Part shown: in pieces, positions 11,450 through 23,400 of the stretch | How positions within the stretch are numbered: the first letter of the stretch is position 1 | How the letters are laid out: each line of letters begins with the position of its first letter | Assembly (NCBI GenBank): GCA_013365325.1 | Contig: JABVXV010000009.1 | Location: 434,001 to 498,000 of the forward strand | From: Dipetalonema caudispina | Lineage: Eukaryota > Nematoda > Chromadorea > Rhabditida > Onchocercidae | Direction: 5' to 3' | DNA length: 64,000 nucleotides | Translations under genes and position numbers: made by a program | The notes under the pieces: model-generated | Told to the model about the DNA's origin: nothing | Databases searched by the model: none | The model's input: only the letters and a program-made list of their open reading frames with translations

Positions 11450-13548
11450 ATGTGTTGGCTGAAGAAGAAAGAGGTCAGTATTATGCTCCCGAGGAATTAG
11501 GCCTACTTTTAAATGTCTCAAAATTATTCATGGGTATCGAATTAACTGAACATAGGATTTTTCTTTATGGGGGAGAAAAAGTTTGATCATAAAGAAAGTT
11601 GTTTTTGAATGAATTTCAGAATCTACCAGTACCAGCTCCTCCTATTCAGCAGCCCAAAGAGAAAATCACTCCTGGAAATCAAAATGTGCATCGTTGGTCA
11701 ATGTTGTAATAACATTTATTCAATGAAATTAAAACTGAAATTGGAAATAATCTCAGTAGAGAATTGGAATAAAATTTTGCAAATGGAAATTGGAAGTATT
11801 TATAGTATGAAAATTAAAATCAGTGGCTAAAATTTTTAGGATAATGAGAAAAAGGATAGTGACAAGGTAACAAAAAGTGGAAAGAAAGAATTGAAGGGAG
11901 ACGAAAATGTGAAAAAGACTAGTGAACCGGAGAAATGTCCCAATGAACCGGAAAAGAAATCAGGTGAGAGAGAAAAGAGCACGAAAGAAAAAGAAGAGAA
12001 GAACAACAAAGAGGCAGAGGAGGAAGAAAGAAGTGATAATGAAAAGAAGGAAAGTGATAAGGAAGACAACGAAAAAATCTCAGCGGTATCAGTTCATCCT
12101 TTAAATACTTTTGATGGAAGAGACTTGCGTATAAATGAGCCCATTGAGTTTAAAATATTTAAAAAAAGATATATCCGATATGGGTGGAAGAGAGTGATTC
12201 AGTTTGAATAGTTGTATGTTTAAGATACTGCAAAGTTCATAGGTAAAAAGATAAACGTTTGAGAAAGTGGAATACTACAGGTCAGTTAATTTTTTTTCTA
12301 GAAGAAGAAATTAGTGATAAAGGCGCCAACAGCAATTAAAAAAGCCGACGCTGGAGATCCGCAGTATCAGGTTCAATGAATTTTCCTACAACTTTTAAAA
12401 TCAGTTAAGAAACATTTATTTAAAAATAAATAAATAAATAAAATGCATAAAGTTATGAGATGATTGCGTTGTAGATGAAGTAAATGATTAATATTAATAT
12501 GCAGACACTTGCTGGCTTAAATGATGAGGATTTGTTCGGAAAGATAGATGAGCGTAAGCCGAAAAAGAAGTTAATTATAAAAGCACCAACGGGTTTTAAA
12601 AAGGCAAAAGCTGAAGATCCACAGTACCAGGTTGGTATAATTCAATCTTTCTCTGAAATGATGTTACTAATTTTTAGTGATTAACGAACGTAGGACCTTT
12701 TAAAACGACAGATAAATAAAAATAATTTAAACGAGTTGCATTAAACTGATCTTATTACAGGTTAGATTAGAGTGAAATTCAAGAAACTAAGGAAACTAAA
12801 TTAGCTAGCAAATTTGATACTTTGATCCAACAGCCGCAGAACTGTTTCGGTTATCTTCTTCCCTTACAAGCTAATTCTATTCTCATAGCTTTTAATACAA
12901 CTGTGTGATAGTTTAAAGTTTGAGGATCGAAACTTCGACCGAAAAGTTTCGACAATGCTTCAGGTTCAAATCGATTTTTGTTCCATGGAGTAACGTTTAA
13001 AGAAATTGATATGAGAAAAAAACAATTTTAACAATTCCATTTTTCTTCTATATCTTCCAATTGAACTTTTGTTTCTCTCTCCCTTTCCCTCTCTCACTCA
13101 TAAGAAAAAAGGAAGAAGAACAACAAAACCTTTTAAACTTCTTAATTTGAAAGTTGTAAGCTTTCTCTTATGCAATTCTAGCTTCCCTTCATAAGGTTAA
13201 TTACAGTCTGTTGGAAAAGCTAACAGAGCTATAAATCTATGATTAAGCCTGAAAAAAGCCACTTGCTGTATATCTCTGGTTGTTTTTTCAGGTTTAATCA
13301 TAGATTTGTAGCTTTTCGAAAAAAAAAAGAACTCGAAATTTTTTTTATAGTTGATGATTTAATCAATAGTTTATCTTAATAAATCTTTTCATCTCATTAA
13401 CGGTTTTCTTCAGATACTTTTTATTGATTTTAAATGAATATTAAAAAGGATTGAAATGAAACTATGGACAGAAGCAAAATTGACACATCTTTTTCAGACA
13501 CTTGCTGGTCTGAACAATGACCTGTTTGAAATGGAATTCAAGAAATAA
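11450..13548 (+). CDS. Lysine/glutamate-rich nematode protein with repeated DPQYQ-TLAGLN module
   Basis: I do not recognise a named gene. Five exons, all in phase 0, can be joined: 11450-11473 (MCWLKKKE), 11840-12085 (highly charged Lys/Glu/Asp/Ser stretch, about 82 aa), 12302-12370 ([14 protein letters not shown]...DPQYQ), 12505-12630 ([14 protein letters not shown]...[14 protein letters not shown]...DPQYQ) and 13498-13548 ([16 protein letters not shown], stop TAA). That makes about 171 aa, without signal peptide or membrane segment, probably disordered, nuclear or cytosolic. The last three exons encode a twice-repeated unit: basic KKKL(V/I)IKAPT helix, DPQYQ, then TLAGLN(N/D)(E)DLF. Exon borders fall exactly between DPQYQ and TLAGLN each time, so the unit is symmetrical and could be copied without frame damage. 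The first exon is the weakest call (good GTCAGT donor, but short). Repeated pattern, phase and clean splice sites argue it is a real gene. Confidence 0.6.
12927..12952. repeat. 9-bp perfect inverted repeat (hairpin), intronic
   Basis: TCGAAACTT at 12927-12935 and its exact reverse complement AAGTTTCGA at 12944-12952, with an 8-base loop, inside the last intron of the DPQYQ-repeat gene. Could form a stem-loop in RNA or bind a dimeric protein. No homology to a known element recognised. Confidence 0.6.
13211..13320. repeat. 30-bp near-perfect inverted repeat / foldback element
   Basis: Left arm 13228-13257 and right arm 13283-13312 are reverse complements over 30 bases with only two mismatched positions, around a 25-base spacer. 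An outer stretch (13211-13220 with 13311-13320) can add about 8 more pairs across a bulge. One arm contains a T-run followed by cag (13283-13291). It lies in the last intron (12631-13497) of the DPQYQ-repeat gene. It may be a microRNA-like precursor, a small foldback transposon remnant, or an intronic stem that affects splicing. Confidence 0.7.
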
Positions 13549-15069
13549 AAAAAAAATCTTGAAAAAAAGAGGGAAAGAAAGACTCAACGATTTGTGAGTC
13601 ACAGATGTTTTCGCAGAACTGAAGAAAGTCCTCATTTGCGAATCCTATTCTTCGCTGATTTATATAATACTATTTTTTTTTATGCCATGAAAACAAAATA
13701 GGCATTCATGAGGTACTCAAATTTGAAATAAAAATTCAAAAATTCAGCAAATATTTGTAGTGAATAAATTAGCCTTTCAAGTCTTCTTTACCGACCACAA
13801 ATACTGTTGAATTTTAATTAAATATTATTTTGGAAAGACTTGCTATATTTCATTTCAACCACTTAATGCTATAATTGTAAGTGTCTACGCCAGTATCACA
13901 TTACTAAAAAATGTGCGTTAAGCAATGCTAAATCTCGTTCTTCATTGTGAAAGTCGAGAATTGACATTCCTGGTTTGTCGGAACCAAGTGGTAGTAAGTC
14001 GTGTCAGATCATTGGATTCCGCTTTCGACAATAAGAACTTCGAAATGCTTTAGATAATTATGAGATAGAAGTTTTGAATAATGCTTGAGCATAGAACTAT
14101 TTCACTGGAATGAACGATAACAAAAAAAAACGATGCTTCGAATTCGTATTCGATCGAATCAACTGGTATGCTTCAAACCAGTTATTCATGGATCTGGTAG
14201 TGTTCATTAAATAAAGGTTTAGAATTGGAAAATTTTTAAGATATATCAATTATCACTGAAAATCGCATTGTCTCTCATCATTGCTATTATTTCGAGAAAT
14301 AAGGAATACGTGAAGTGAGCGAAAAGTTATTTGTGTAATAAGTTTGAATGAACTACGTCTAAAATTTTAAGCTTTTTATTTGCCTTGACTTATGTCATGG
14401 TGGTAAAATGCTTCAGAATCATAACAATTTGTATGTATCACAATTTAATTTAGCTACTGGGAGAGAGATTTCCGTTTTGAAAACTCAGAAGGATGATACT
14501 ATACATGCATGCCCTGATTTTTTCTATACAAGCCATTAAATGTAAGAAAGTATAGTCTCATTTAATTAAGTTAATAGATTGGAAGGTTACACTACAATCT
14601 GCAACATCGGATGTGAGAAAATAAAGAATTAAAACTTTCGTCATTTTTGGAAAAATTCCTTCATTAGAAGACATTTCGGACAATTTCTTAGTGACATTGT
14701 TAGCAGTAGATTACCTGATCAACGCTTAATATTTATTTCCCTTAGTTGCATTTCAAGTTAAGATAACTTTCGGATAAAAGCTGTAACCTGAACACAAAGA
14801 ATTTCTTGCCGGAAGAAAATACGCCGAGATTACAATAAAAGCAGATGGAGTATGGAAATCAATGATGAGAAGCGTCTGTTTGGATAACTGGTTTAGAGGT
14901 AAGTATCTTGAGTACAATTTCATTATTTCATGTCTCACCTCGTCCATAACTAAAAATGAGTTATTGAACTGAAGATTGTTACATCACTGATTTGCAACTT
15001 TTAATATTGAGTGCTTCGGTGGAGCTAGCAGAAGGATTAGTACACAAACAGTAGAAAACTTTCAACACA
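13549..15069. other. Convergent intergenic region
   Basis: 1.5 kb between the ends of two converging genes (DPQYQ gene on plus, nucleotidase on minus). AT-rich; contains several TTTATT / AATAAA strings usable as polyadenylation signals for either side. Open frames (for example 14753-14947 minus) are short and unlike known proteins. No repeat or RNA gene seen. Confidence 0.5.
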
Positions 15070-18000
15070 TTATTCGGATTCTGAAGATGTCGGTCCTTCG
15101 TTACCGGCTTCAGGTGAAAGTTCCTCCTCAGTTGCTGCTATATTATCTTCCTGAACATGTGGTACAGTTTTGCTGCTCTTTCCTGAATACAAATTTTTCC
15201 TTCGATCTGTAAGATATTACAAAACTTGAGTTCGTTTTTTCCCCGGAATAAGAAAAGCCGGAATAAGTTGTGATGAGTCAAGTTATTCTGGACTAAAAAA
15301 ATCAAAACATTTACCCTTCCAATATATTTTTTGGAAAAACTTTGAATTTATCGAAATTATATACTTGAAGTAAAAATTTTACTCACTGCCTCCGTTTGAC
15401 GACGATGATTTCTTTTCACGGATACATTTGTCGGTATTCACTTCATGTGGCATTAAGGTCATCGGCGCACGAAAAAAGTAAAAAAGTGGATAGTAGAGTA
15501 AATTATAGCAACTGGAAGAATAAAGATCTGCGAATCGTTCCACCTAAAATCGCAGAAGTTCTAAAAATTTGATGAAAACGTTTCAAAAAAAAACATTCGA
15601 CCAATCAGCTTTTCCCTATTTTTTTTTAATCCAAGTCTGAAACTCAATTTGAGTTTCCAGTCGTACTTGTGATGCAAAAAATGTTGTGCGTGATCCGCTT
15701 CGAAATAGTGAACCCATTTTGCTATAATAATTATCCATTTCTTGAGTTCTTTCCTGTAATACAAATTATAGGTTAAACAGTTTTAATTTTTGTCTCTTAA
15801 AAATTAGGAGAAAGCAACTGGGAAGAAATGAAAGATAAATTAATAAACTGCTACTTATCTTACTCGGATTTGAGTGTTTCCTTCTTGAATAATTGGTTGA
15901 GCAGACATAATATTTATCTGATTATACATCACTTCAACCTGTTTGGTCAATTCTACCACTTTTTCGAATAAATCATGCCGTTGTGACCAAATCGATATCT
16001 CTTTTACTAATTCAGGTATCACAAGAAATGTGCGCCATCCTTTTAAGCAAAGACATAATCAGTTAATTTAAGTTTCAGTATTCAATACGATTCATTTCAA
16101 TTTTAATTGAATGCTGATCTAACTTTATCCAAATTAATTCTATTTACTAAGTAAAAATTAACGAAATAGTTAAAAGCAAAAAGCAGGAATAGTAGAAAAA
16201 AGTGAAACTAGATAGGTTGATCCGATATATTATATCATTTGTCAAATGAAATATTAAAAATAAAGAAGTTTAGGCTAAATTCTGTTACTTTAAGTTGATA
16301 GGAAGCCCAGAAGTTTTATCCTATCAAAATATTTACCTTTTGTCTTTTTTGATTTAAGTACATCACCAAAGATATGATCACCAACATATAACACTTCTCT
16401 GTCGCGAGCATTAAACAACCGACGAAAATCATCCGAATTACCTAAAAAATGAATTAATCAAAAGTTTCAGTTGAGATCAAAGAGCTTTTTGAAAGATTTA
16501 ATTCGCTTTTCTATTTACAATTCATTCTTGAAAAGTGATAACAGTAGGAAAGTGCACAAGTATGGTCAAGGAAATTCCCAGCAGTTTTAAATAAGCCAAA
16601 AAGTAATACCATATTTTGGCAGACGCAAGCCAAGTGAACTAATCATTGATGGATAGATTAAATTGAAGAGTTTAATGGCCTATATTATAGAACATTTTCA
16701 TAAGATCCATAATATAGATATGTAAGGCTATTTCGTGGACGAAAGTTGTATTCGTACCATAAAAATAATTTTCGAAGAGCTTTTTTTTTTTTAAATGAGC
16801 AAATAATTTTATTTGCGGAACACATACCACCAGCATAAACATCACCCTTTTTCAGTAACCCTTGATGCACCCCAATTTTAGGCGTTCCTGTCGCAGTGTC
16901 GATTTGTCGAAAAACAGTACCCTTCACGAACCATAGCGGTTTTTTCGCATCAACAATCGAAACATCAAAATATGATGTCCAATCTGGTCCAATCAAATAG
17001 CTTAATACTCCCTGAATATTACTCAAAAAATAAACATTGTGAAGTCCAACTTCTTCTCAATACATTCATTTGATAGAAACAAAAGATAAGCGATAAATTA
17101 ATATCAAACTGCTAATCTCTTTCTTCTAATCTGCAAAGCCTATCGCTTACTATTATCAGCAAGCAAAAATATGATACTAACATTAGTATAACTATAATTA
17201 CTATTGGTTAAGAGAAATGTTCGTCCTCCATGAGCGGTGATTAGTTGTAGGAGTGATTTGATTCGATTATCTTTAATGATATATTTATCCAGATTTTGTA
17301 AAACATCGGTTTTGAGTGAGCTCTTAAAGTATGGATACAATTTCGACTAAGATAAGTCAAATGTTAAAGTTCAAATGAGAAATTAGCACAACATAGGTGT
17401 AGTAATTATTAGAACGTATGTGATTTAAACTAAACCTAAACTTAGGCTATATTTGAAATCAAAATATTCCCTAAAAAGTTTGACCTGTTTATAAGTAATT
17501 GAAGTTATCAAGTATTTTTGAACAAACAACAGCTCTAATAAGAGGTTAAAAATTTTAATTTTCAGTTACAAAAAGAAACTGGAAGAGAAACAAAACAATT
17601 TAAATGTTGAAAATTTCAAAAAAGCTTAACGAATTAATTCATACATCATTATGAACATAATTGACAGCACTTAAAACATCTTCAGCAAGTGATTTATAAG
17701 ATATTATCGTATCACCGTTTCGGACACCTGTACCATCGCTAGTCCTGAAACAGGTGTGACCAAAACATTGAACTCAAACTCTCACATAATAGTTTCAATA
17801 AAGTTGACAATAAAATTAATAGGTAATTAAAATCCTTTCATGTGTCTTTAATTTTTAGCAAATTATTACAATTTCTAAACAATAAATGTTAACTGTTAAC
17901 CTCTCTGCAAACCTCTCTCCAACAGTTGTTCTTGTCAACTATCTACTTTAGACTCAAAAAAAAAAAAAAGAATTGATAATAGAAGACGTTGTCATTCGGA

Positions 18001-19314
18001 TCATCATACCTTTCGGAAAACCGTGTAATCTGTATATTTCTTGAAGACATTTTATGAAGAACCTTTTTGGGACATGAACTTTTTTATTTATTTTTTTAAA
18101 TACCAGCGAAGTTTTTGTTTTACCTTTCGTAATCCTTATGATTGTCGAAATAGTGAATAAGTGTGATGAGCACATAGGTATGGGCTATATCAAACAATGA
18201 ATTCATCACCAGAACGTTTTCCAGATGTCGTAATGAGATGAATTTATTCGGATAATGTTTTCTGATATCCGACCTAACGCATTTTGTTAAAATTTTCAAT
18301 TAAATTTTCACCTACTGCAGTATAATACTTTTATTAGTTAAAAAAATTTGTGGGAACATTTCTCTTCAAAATAACAAGGATAAAGAGATTACCGACGAAG
18401 ATAATTATATCCATGTACAGCAACAAGAATATTTCCAAATCCATCAACTTTTAGCAAATTACCAAAAGTACGATCGAACCATAAACCTGTAATACTTGCC
18501 TTGCAATGCAATTGACCATTAGAAAATAACGGTTGCAAAAAAATTCTTTAAACTTTGCTGTAATATGTCCAATCTTTCTCAACAGAAAGATGCAATTTTT
18601 CGACAAAATTTCTACCGGTGGTCAATTGATTCATTAGTGATAACAATGAAATTCAAAGTTTTAATTCGAAAATAAGGTCATTTTTGATAGTTATTAAAGT
18701 TCGTTTAGAAAGATTACCGCGAATAGCAAAATCTTGTTCATAAGGGAAACATCGTAATTGTTCAGGATAACCGAGTAATATCAGACGATTTATAATGTTG
18801 TTGTACAGCAAAATATCATATTCCGGTGATTTGTAAACTAAAATTAATATTTTTTGTGTTGTCACAAAATCAAATATGAAATCAAAATTGCATTCCACCG
18901 AAATGATTATTTCAAGAAGGCATAAAACTAAAAAATTTTCAAACGATCCGTGTGTTTCTACTACGGAGATCAATCCATTTGATGATATATGAGTAAACTG
19001 AGCTCGACGAAATTTTTGAGCGTCTATCATACTATTCGAATCATATAGATAATTAATTTAATAATTTGTTGAAAATTCCCAACATTTAATTTTCAATTAT
19101 TCATTCATTTACTTGCTAGTGTGAAGTCCATGTCAAATCCGTAATATCGAATTTTTTGAAGATATACTGATCGATTAGCAAAAACTCTAAAACAAGAGAT
19201 AAAACTGTAGATGGATACCATAGATCAAATGTAATCCCAATCGGTTCAAATATTTTTATATTTGATGGGAGTAACTTGTTAGACTCAAAATTGATCACAT
19301 CCATCTTACTCCAT
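15070..19314 (-). CDS. NT5C2: Cytosolic purine 5'-nucleotidase (HAD family, NT5C2-like)
   Basis: Enzyme of the haloacid-dehalogenase family that dephosphorylates IMP/GMP in the cytosol and helps set purine pools. Thirteen exons join in phase from ATG 19314 to TAA 15070-15072, about 517 aa (human 561). Seen in order: [17 protein letters not shown] with the HAD motif I aspartates (about residues 20 and 22), [27 protein letters not shown], a TNSNYSYTN motif II region at 17182-17346, [18 protein letters not shown] (16828-17011), [17 protein letters not shown] (HAD motif IV, 16337-16441), [21 protein letters not shown], then [16 protein letters not shown] and PHE. The C-terminus ends in a modestly acidic Ser/Glu tail rather than the poly-acidic tail of vertebrates. 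The start rests on a 5-nt first exon (ATG GA, 19310-19314) with a good GTAAGA donor; this leaves out about 30 N-terminal residues present in human, so an undetected upstream exon is possible. Confidence 0.92.
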
Positions 19315-20432
19315 TTACTTTTTCCACATCGTAGTCCAGATAGCATTCCAAATTTGATGTATTGCAATTTTAGAGCAACAGATAAAGTGTACCGAAATGA
19401 GAATATCGACAATAAAGAAATTGCTAATTGCTCTCTCTAAGCTATTACTTTTATCGTTTCGTTTTTAAGTTCAAAGTTATTTGGATCATCAAAAAGCCAT
19501 CATCCATTTCTTTATCACTTTTTTATCATTTACTTATCCTATAATTAGTAATAGTATTGCAAGATAGAAGATTAGCAACTGAAATGTATTACTGTTTGCA
19601 TGGATCATTCTCGAAAGCCCTCCAATCCTTCCTCACTTCAGGGCTCTTGGAAGGAGTTTGTGTGGGATTTGTCTTGTTTTTTGTAGGACTTTTAGTATTA
19701 TCCAATTTTTCACCTTTCTGCATTCAAATTTTTTTGGGATGGTAAAGTCTGAAAATCTTCAAGTCATTTTAAGCATATTTCAATTTAAATTTTATTAAGT
19801 CCAATTTAGACAAAAGTCCTTCTCTCCGAAGAGAGAAGTTCTAAACAAAAGGACATTGCTTCAAATTTTTACTAAATGAGGGACAGTTTTTAAAAATTGA
19901 GATTGTCTCCTCAAAATTCCTTGTATCGCTGCTATTCTATCCATTTGTCACCAAGACCACTTATCAAATTCATCTCTTACTCATGGATCGATTTCGAACG
20001 GTGAAAGTTCTAAAGTTTGGGGATAGAATGTTGTAATAGGCTCTTATCTCCTTTAACAATTTTTTGAAAGCATCTGTATCAAAATTTTTTAAAAAAGGTT
20101 GATCCTCCCAGAGAAAATTATAATCATCAATGCAAGACCGAACCGAAATATCTCCTAAAAGTAGCTAGAAATGAATTTATTCGTGAAAATGCTTTCTTAT
20201 ATGAATACGGTAAAAATTTGAATATTATGTCTACACGGGATGTAAAGTATTGAAAGGAACAAATTGGTTCATCGATATTGAATTATTTAATTTCATCCCA
20301 ATTTTCTCATGCAGCAATTTTTTTGACTGTGATAAATGTTGGAATAACTTCTGACGAGACACATTTTGCAGAACGGAATATACAAAGCTGTTTTCAAATT
20401 TCAATCGCCACAACAACACAATGCAGTTGAGA
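19315..20432. other. Intergenic region between IFT56 3' end and nucleotidase 5' end
   Basis: About 1.1 kb. Contains a plus-strand open frame at 19557-19745 with a hydrophobic stretch but no splice context or homology I know, a small perfect 8-bp hairpin (CTTCTCTC/GAGAGAAG) near 19820-19839, and a minus-strand AATAAA (plus TTTATT, 20176-20181) about 250 nt past the IFT56 stop. Otherwise nothing recognisable. Confidence 0.5.
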
Positions 20433-23400
20433 TCATAGGTTCAAATTATTTTCTCGAATATATCGTCGGATAATATTAGTGATGTATTCGACCTGTGGAT
20501 GTCTACTCTTTTCCAATAAAATCATCGCTTCGCGAAGATGATCACTGAAATTTGCTTTTTACTACAACCTCATTCCATTCAACGAAAATATCAATGTAAA
20601 AATGGAATTTATTGCTTTCAGTTGGATAATAACACGAAGATAAATGAACATTAGAGACAAAAGTAAAATAAGTAATGTTTAAGCAAGCTATATGTATGGT
20701 ATAAGACTAGCTATTACTCTCCCAAAGGAATATTAGAGATATCAAAAATGAAACAAATCAAAACGAGCCCAGTTCTCTTCAGGTTGATGTGAGATTTAGT
20801 TGAGGCTTGGTGGTCATGACGATGATATGATAATTTAAGAGTGTCCGGTTTTTCTACACAACTGATTTATCTTTTGAACATTAAATTTGCCTTTTGCTTC
20901 TTTCTTACAGTTCATAAGAGACAATCTTTAAAATAGCATTAAAAGACTTAAAAATACTGACGATGGTACTTTTTGCTCCACGACCAATTTGAATACTCCA
21001 ATAACAGCTCCTCGTTTACCTTCCCAATATTCAGGATTCGGTTCAATTCTCTCCATGGCATCAAAGGATTTTGCTGAGTACAAGTAATCACCAGTCTCAA
21101 CAAGTTTTACTATTAATTATTATCAATTATGATCGACAAAATGCTTCATTTAAAAAAAAAGAATTTCAAATTCTAATGAATATATATACGTTTCTTTTTA
21201 TTGAATTTTTGCTTTCTTTATTTACAAAGCATCAAACAAACGTACCTTATAACAATCATTTGCAATTATAGATAGCAATTTGAGAATATCATCAGAGTTT
21301 TTTATCTTTCCATACATTTCCCAGGCTAAATTGCTCTTACCGTTTTGGATATCTGAAAAATGATTTCAGATCTTGAAGTGAATATTTCAACGTAATTACA
21401 GCTTTCCTTAACAATCATTCTTTAAACCATAGGTTGACCATCTTGTAATCGAAAAATATGCAATTTCAATTCTTCACTTCCGACAACTAATTTCAAGTTC
21501 TTAATTAATTCCAATCAGAAGATAAAGTGAAAAAAAAGGAAGTGATGAATAATAAAAGAGATTAAAAAGCTCGAAATATTTGTGTAAAAGAGACAGAAGT
21601 GACGAAAAAAAAAAGAGAAAAAACAAACAGGCCCGGGCAAGGCTAAGAAAATACGCCGGTTTTTTCCTCAGTTCTTCATCGACAACCAACAACAGACTTG
21701 CCTCAGCTTCTGTGCTATTACCACTAGCTAATAATGCTTGACCGATATTAAAATTAAATGTATCGTCATCACAAAAATAGGTCTAAAATAGATGAAAAAT
21801 GAGTTACATTTTAATCTTTTCTTTTCAATTTATAAAACTTATAAAACATATCGCAGCTTTTTTTTTATAAAACTTACTTTGATTGAGTTCAAATAAACGA
21901 GGACTTCGTTAAATTGATTGTTTAAAAAGTACGAGGATGCCATAGCTTGTCGACCGGCAATTGTATCTGTAAAAAAAAAAAAAAAAAAAATTATAAAGTG
22001 AGACATAATGATTAAACACTGATTCATTCATATTTAAAAACAGAAAGGCTTAAAAGTTTTAAAGTAAAATTTATGATAAAATTATCAAACAGGTCAAAAT
22101 TAAACACTCATACCGCATTCAGTAGCTGATTCGCCGACTACTCTGAAATGTTGTTGCGCCACTTCCAGATGTTTCTTCCGAAATAGAATTAAACATAATG
22201 AAAGAAGCAGAAAATGTTTTGTCAAATAGATTTTGGATTAAAATTTCGAACAACTAATCCTTTGAGACAGAAAGTGAAATACAAATAGGAGATTGAAATC
22301 TAAAAATTCGCATAAAATAGACCAACTTACAGATTTCTTCTGATAACCAATGCTACAATAAGTGATTGCCTTCAGAAGGTGCTCAGTTGGATGTTGTGGA
22401 TCCATATCACTTACCAGGTTAAATGCTTCTTCCGTTTCACCTGTAAACTTGATTAACAAATTTCTGAAAAAACCTTAAATTTGATAAAGAGAAGTTTTGG
22501 AATAACTGTCAACAAAATTAATTTTATCTCTTCTAATGGATTACTTCATTCATTCCTTAATTCAATTTATACCTTAATATATTGTGTGATTAGATTTAAA
22601 GATAATTAATGAAGGAAAATCTCTCAGTTCCACATCGAATTAAGTACCCAATTAGCTAGAATATAAAACTTTAATACCAAAAAACTCGTGAAAGTTTTTT
22701 CCTATTTTGTCTTTTATTTACTTCCTTTCCCTCTTCTTTTATCTTCTTCTTTGTAATTTTTTTGCGTTTTCATTTTGGTTCATTAACATCTTCATTACCT
22801 TTCAGATCCTGTAGAAGGATTCAAACAAGAAGTTATCAAAATTCTGGTCCGGAATTTCCAACGAATAAAAAAAAGCTACATTTTAAGAATCATATTAATC
22901 GACAATTCAATTTAAAAATTTCAACGGCGTGGACTGACTGAAATACTTCTTAGTCAAACATATACCAACAGGGAAATTGAAATTTTGTTAAATCTTTCTC
23001 ATCAAATTTACATGTAATCAAATGAAGTACACCTCTTTTCAAGTAGAAAATTATCAAATTGAGTCTTGCTTCAGGTAAAGTGTTGATTAATTGTGGGAAG
23101 ATTTGAAGTGCAGCATTTCCGTCATGAAAGACGACCTGAAATAGAACAAACTAAGTGGACATTTAAGAAAAATTAAGAAGATGAAGGTTGAATGAAATTT
23201 TTATGCAATTAAAAGACAAACTGAGTTATGAGAGATGAGATCCTTCACAAACATAAAACTTGAAGCTTTCCCATTTTGTAATTTTCGAAGTTCTTTCATT
23301 GCAGTTTTGCCATTATATAACTTGTAGTGATTGCAGGCTCGCAGATTTATAGCAATTGCACTATCCGGATTCTCATTTAGATAAATTTGCAACACTTCCT

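Noticed and set aside
11836..12069. Serine/leucine/phenylalanine-rich minus-strand frame.
   Set aside because: It is the reverse complement of the Lys/Glu-rich exon of the DPQYQ gene.
12890..12975. tRNA-like GGTTCAAATCG string.
   Set aside because: No acceptor stem, D-arm or anticodon arm can be fitted around it.
19557..19745. 62-codon plus-strand frame with a hydrophobic stretch.
   Set aside because: No splice partners, no motif, intergenic AT-rich position.
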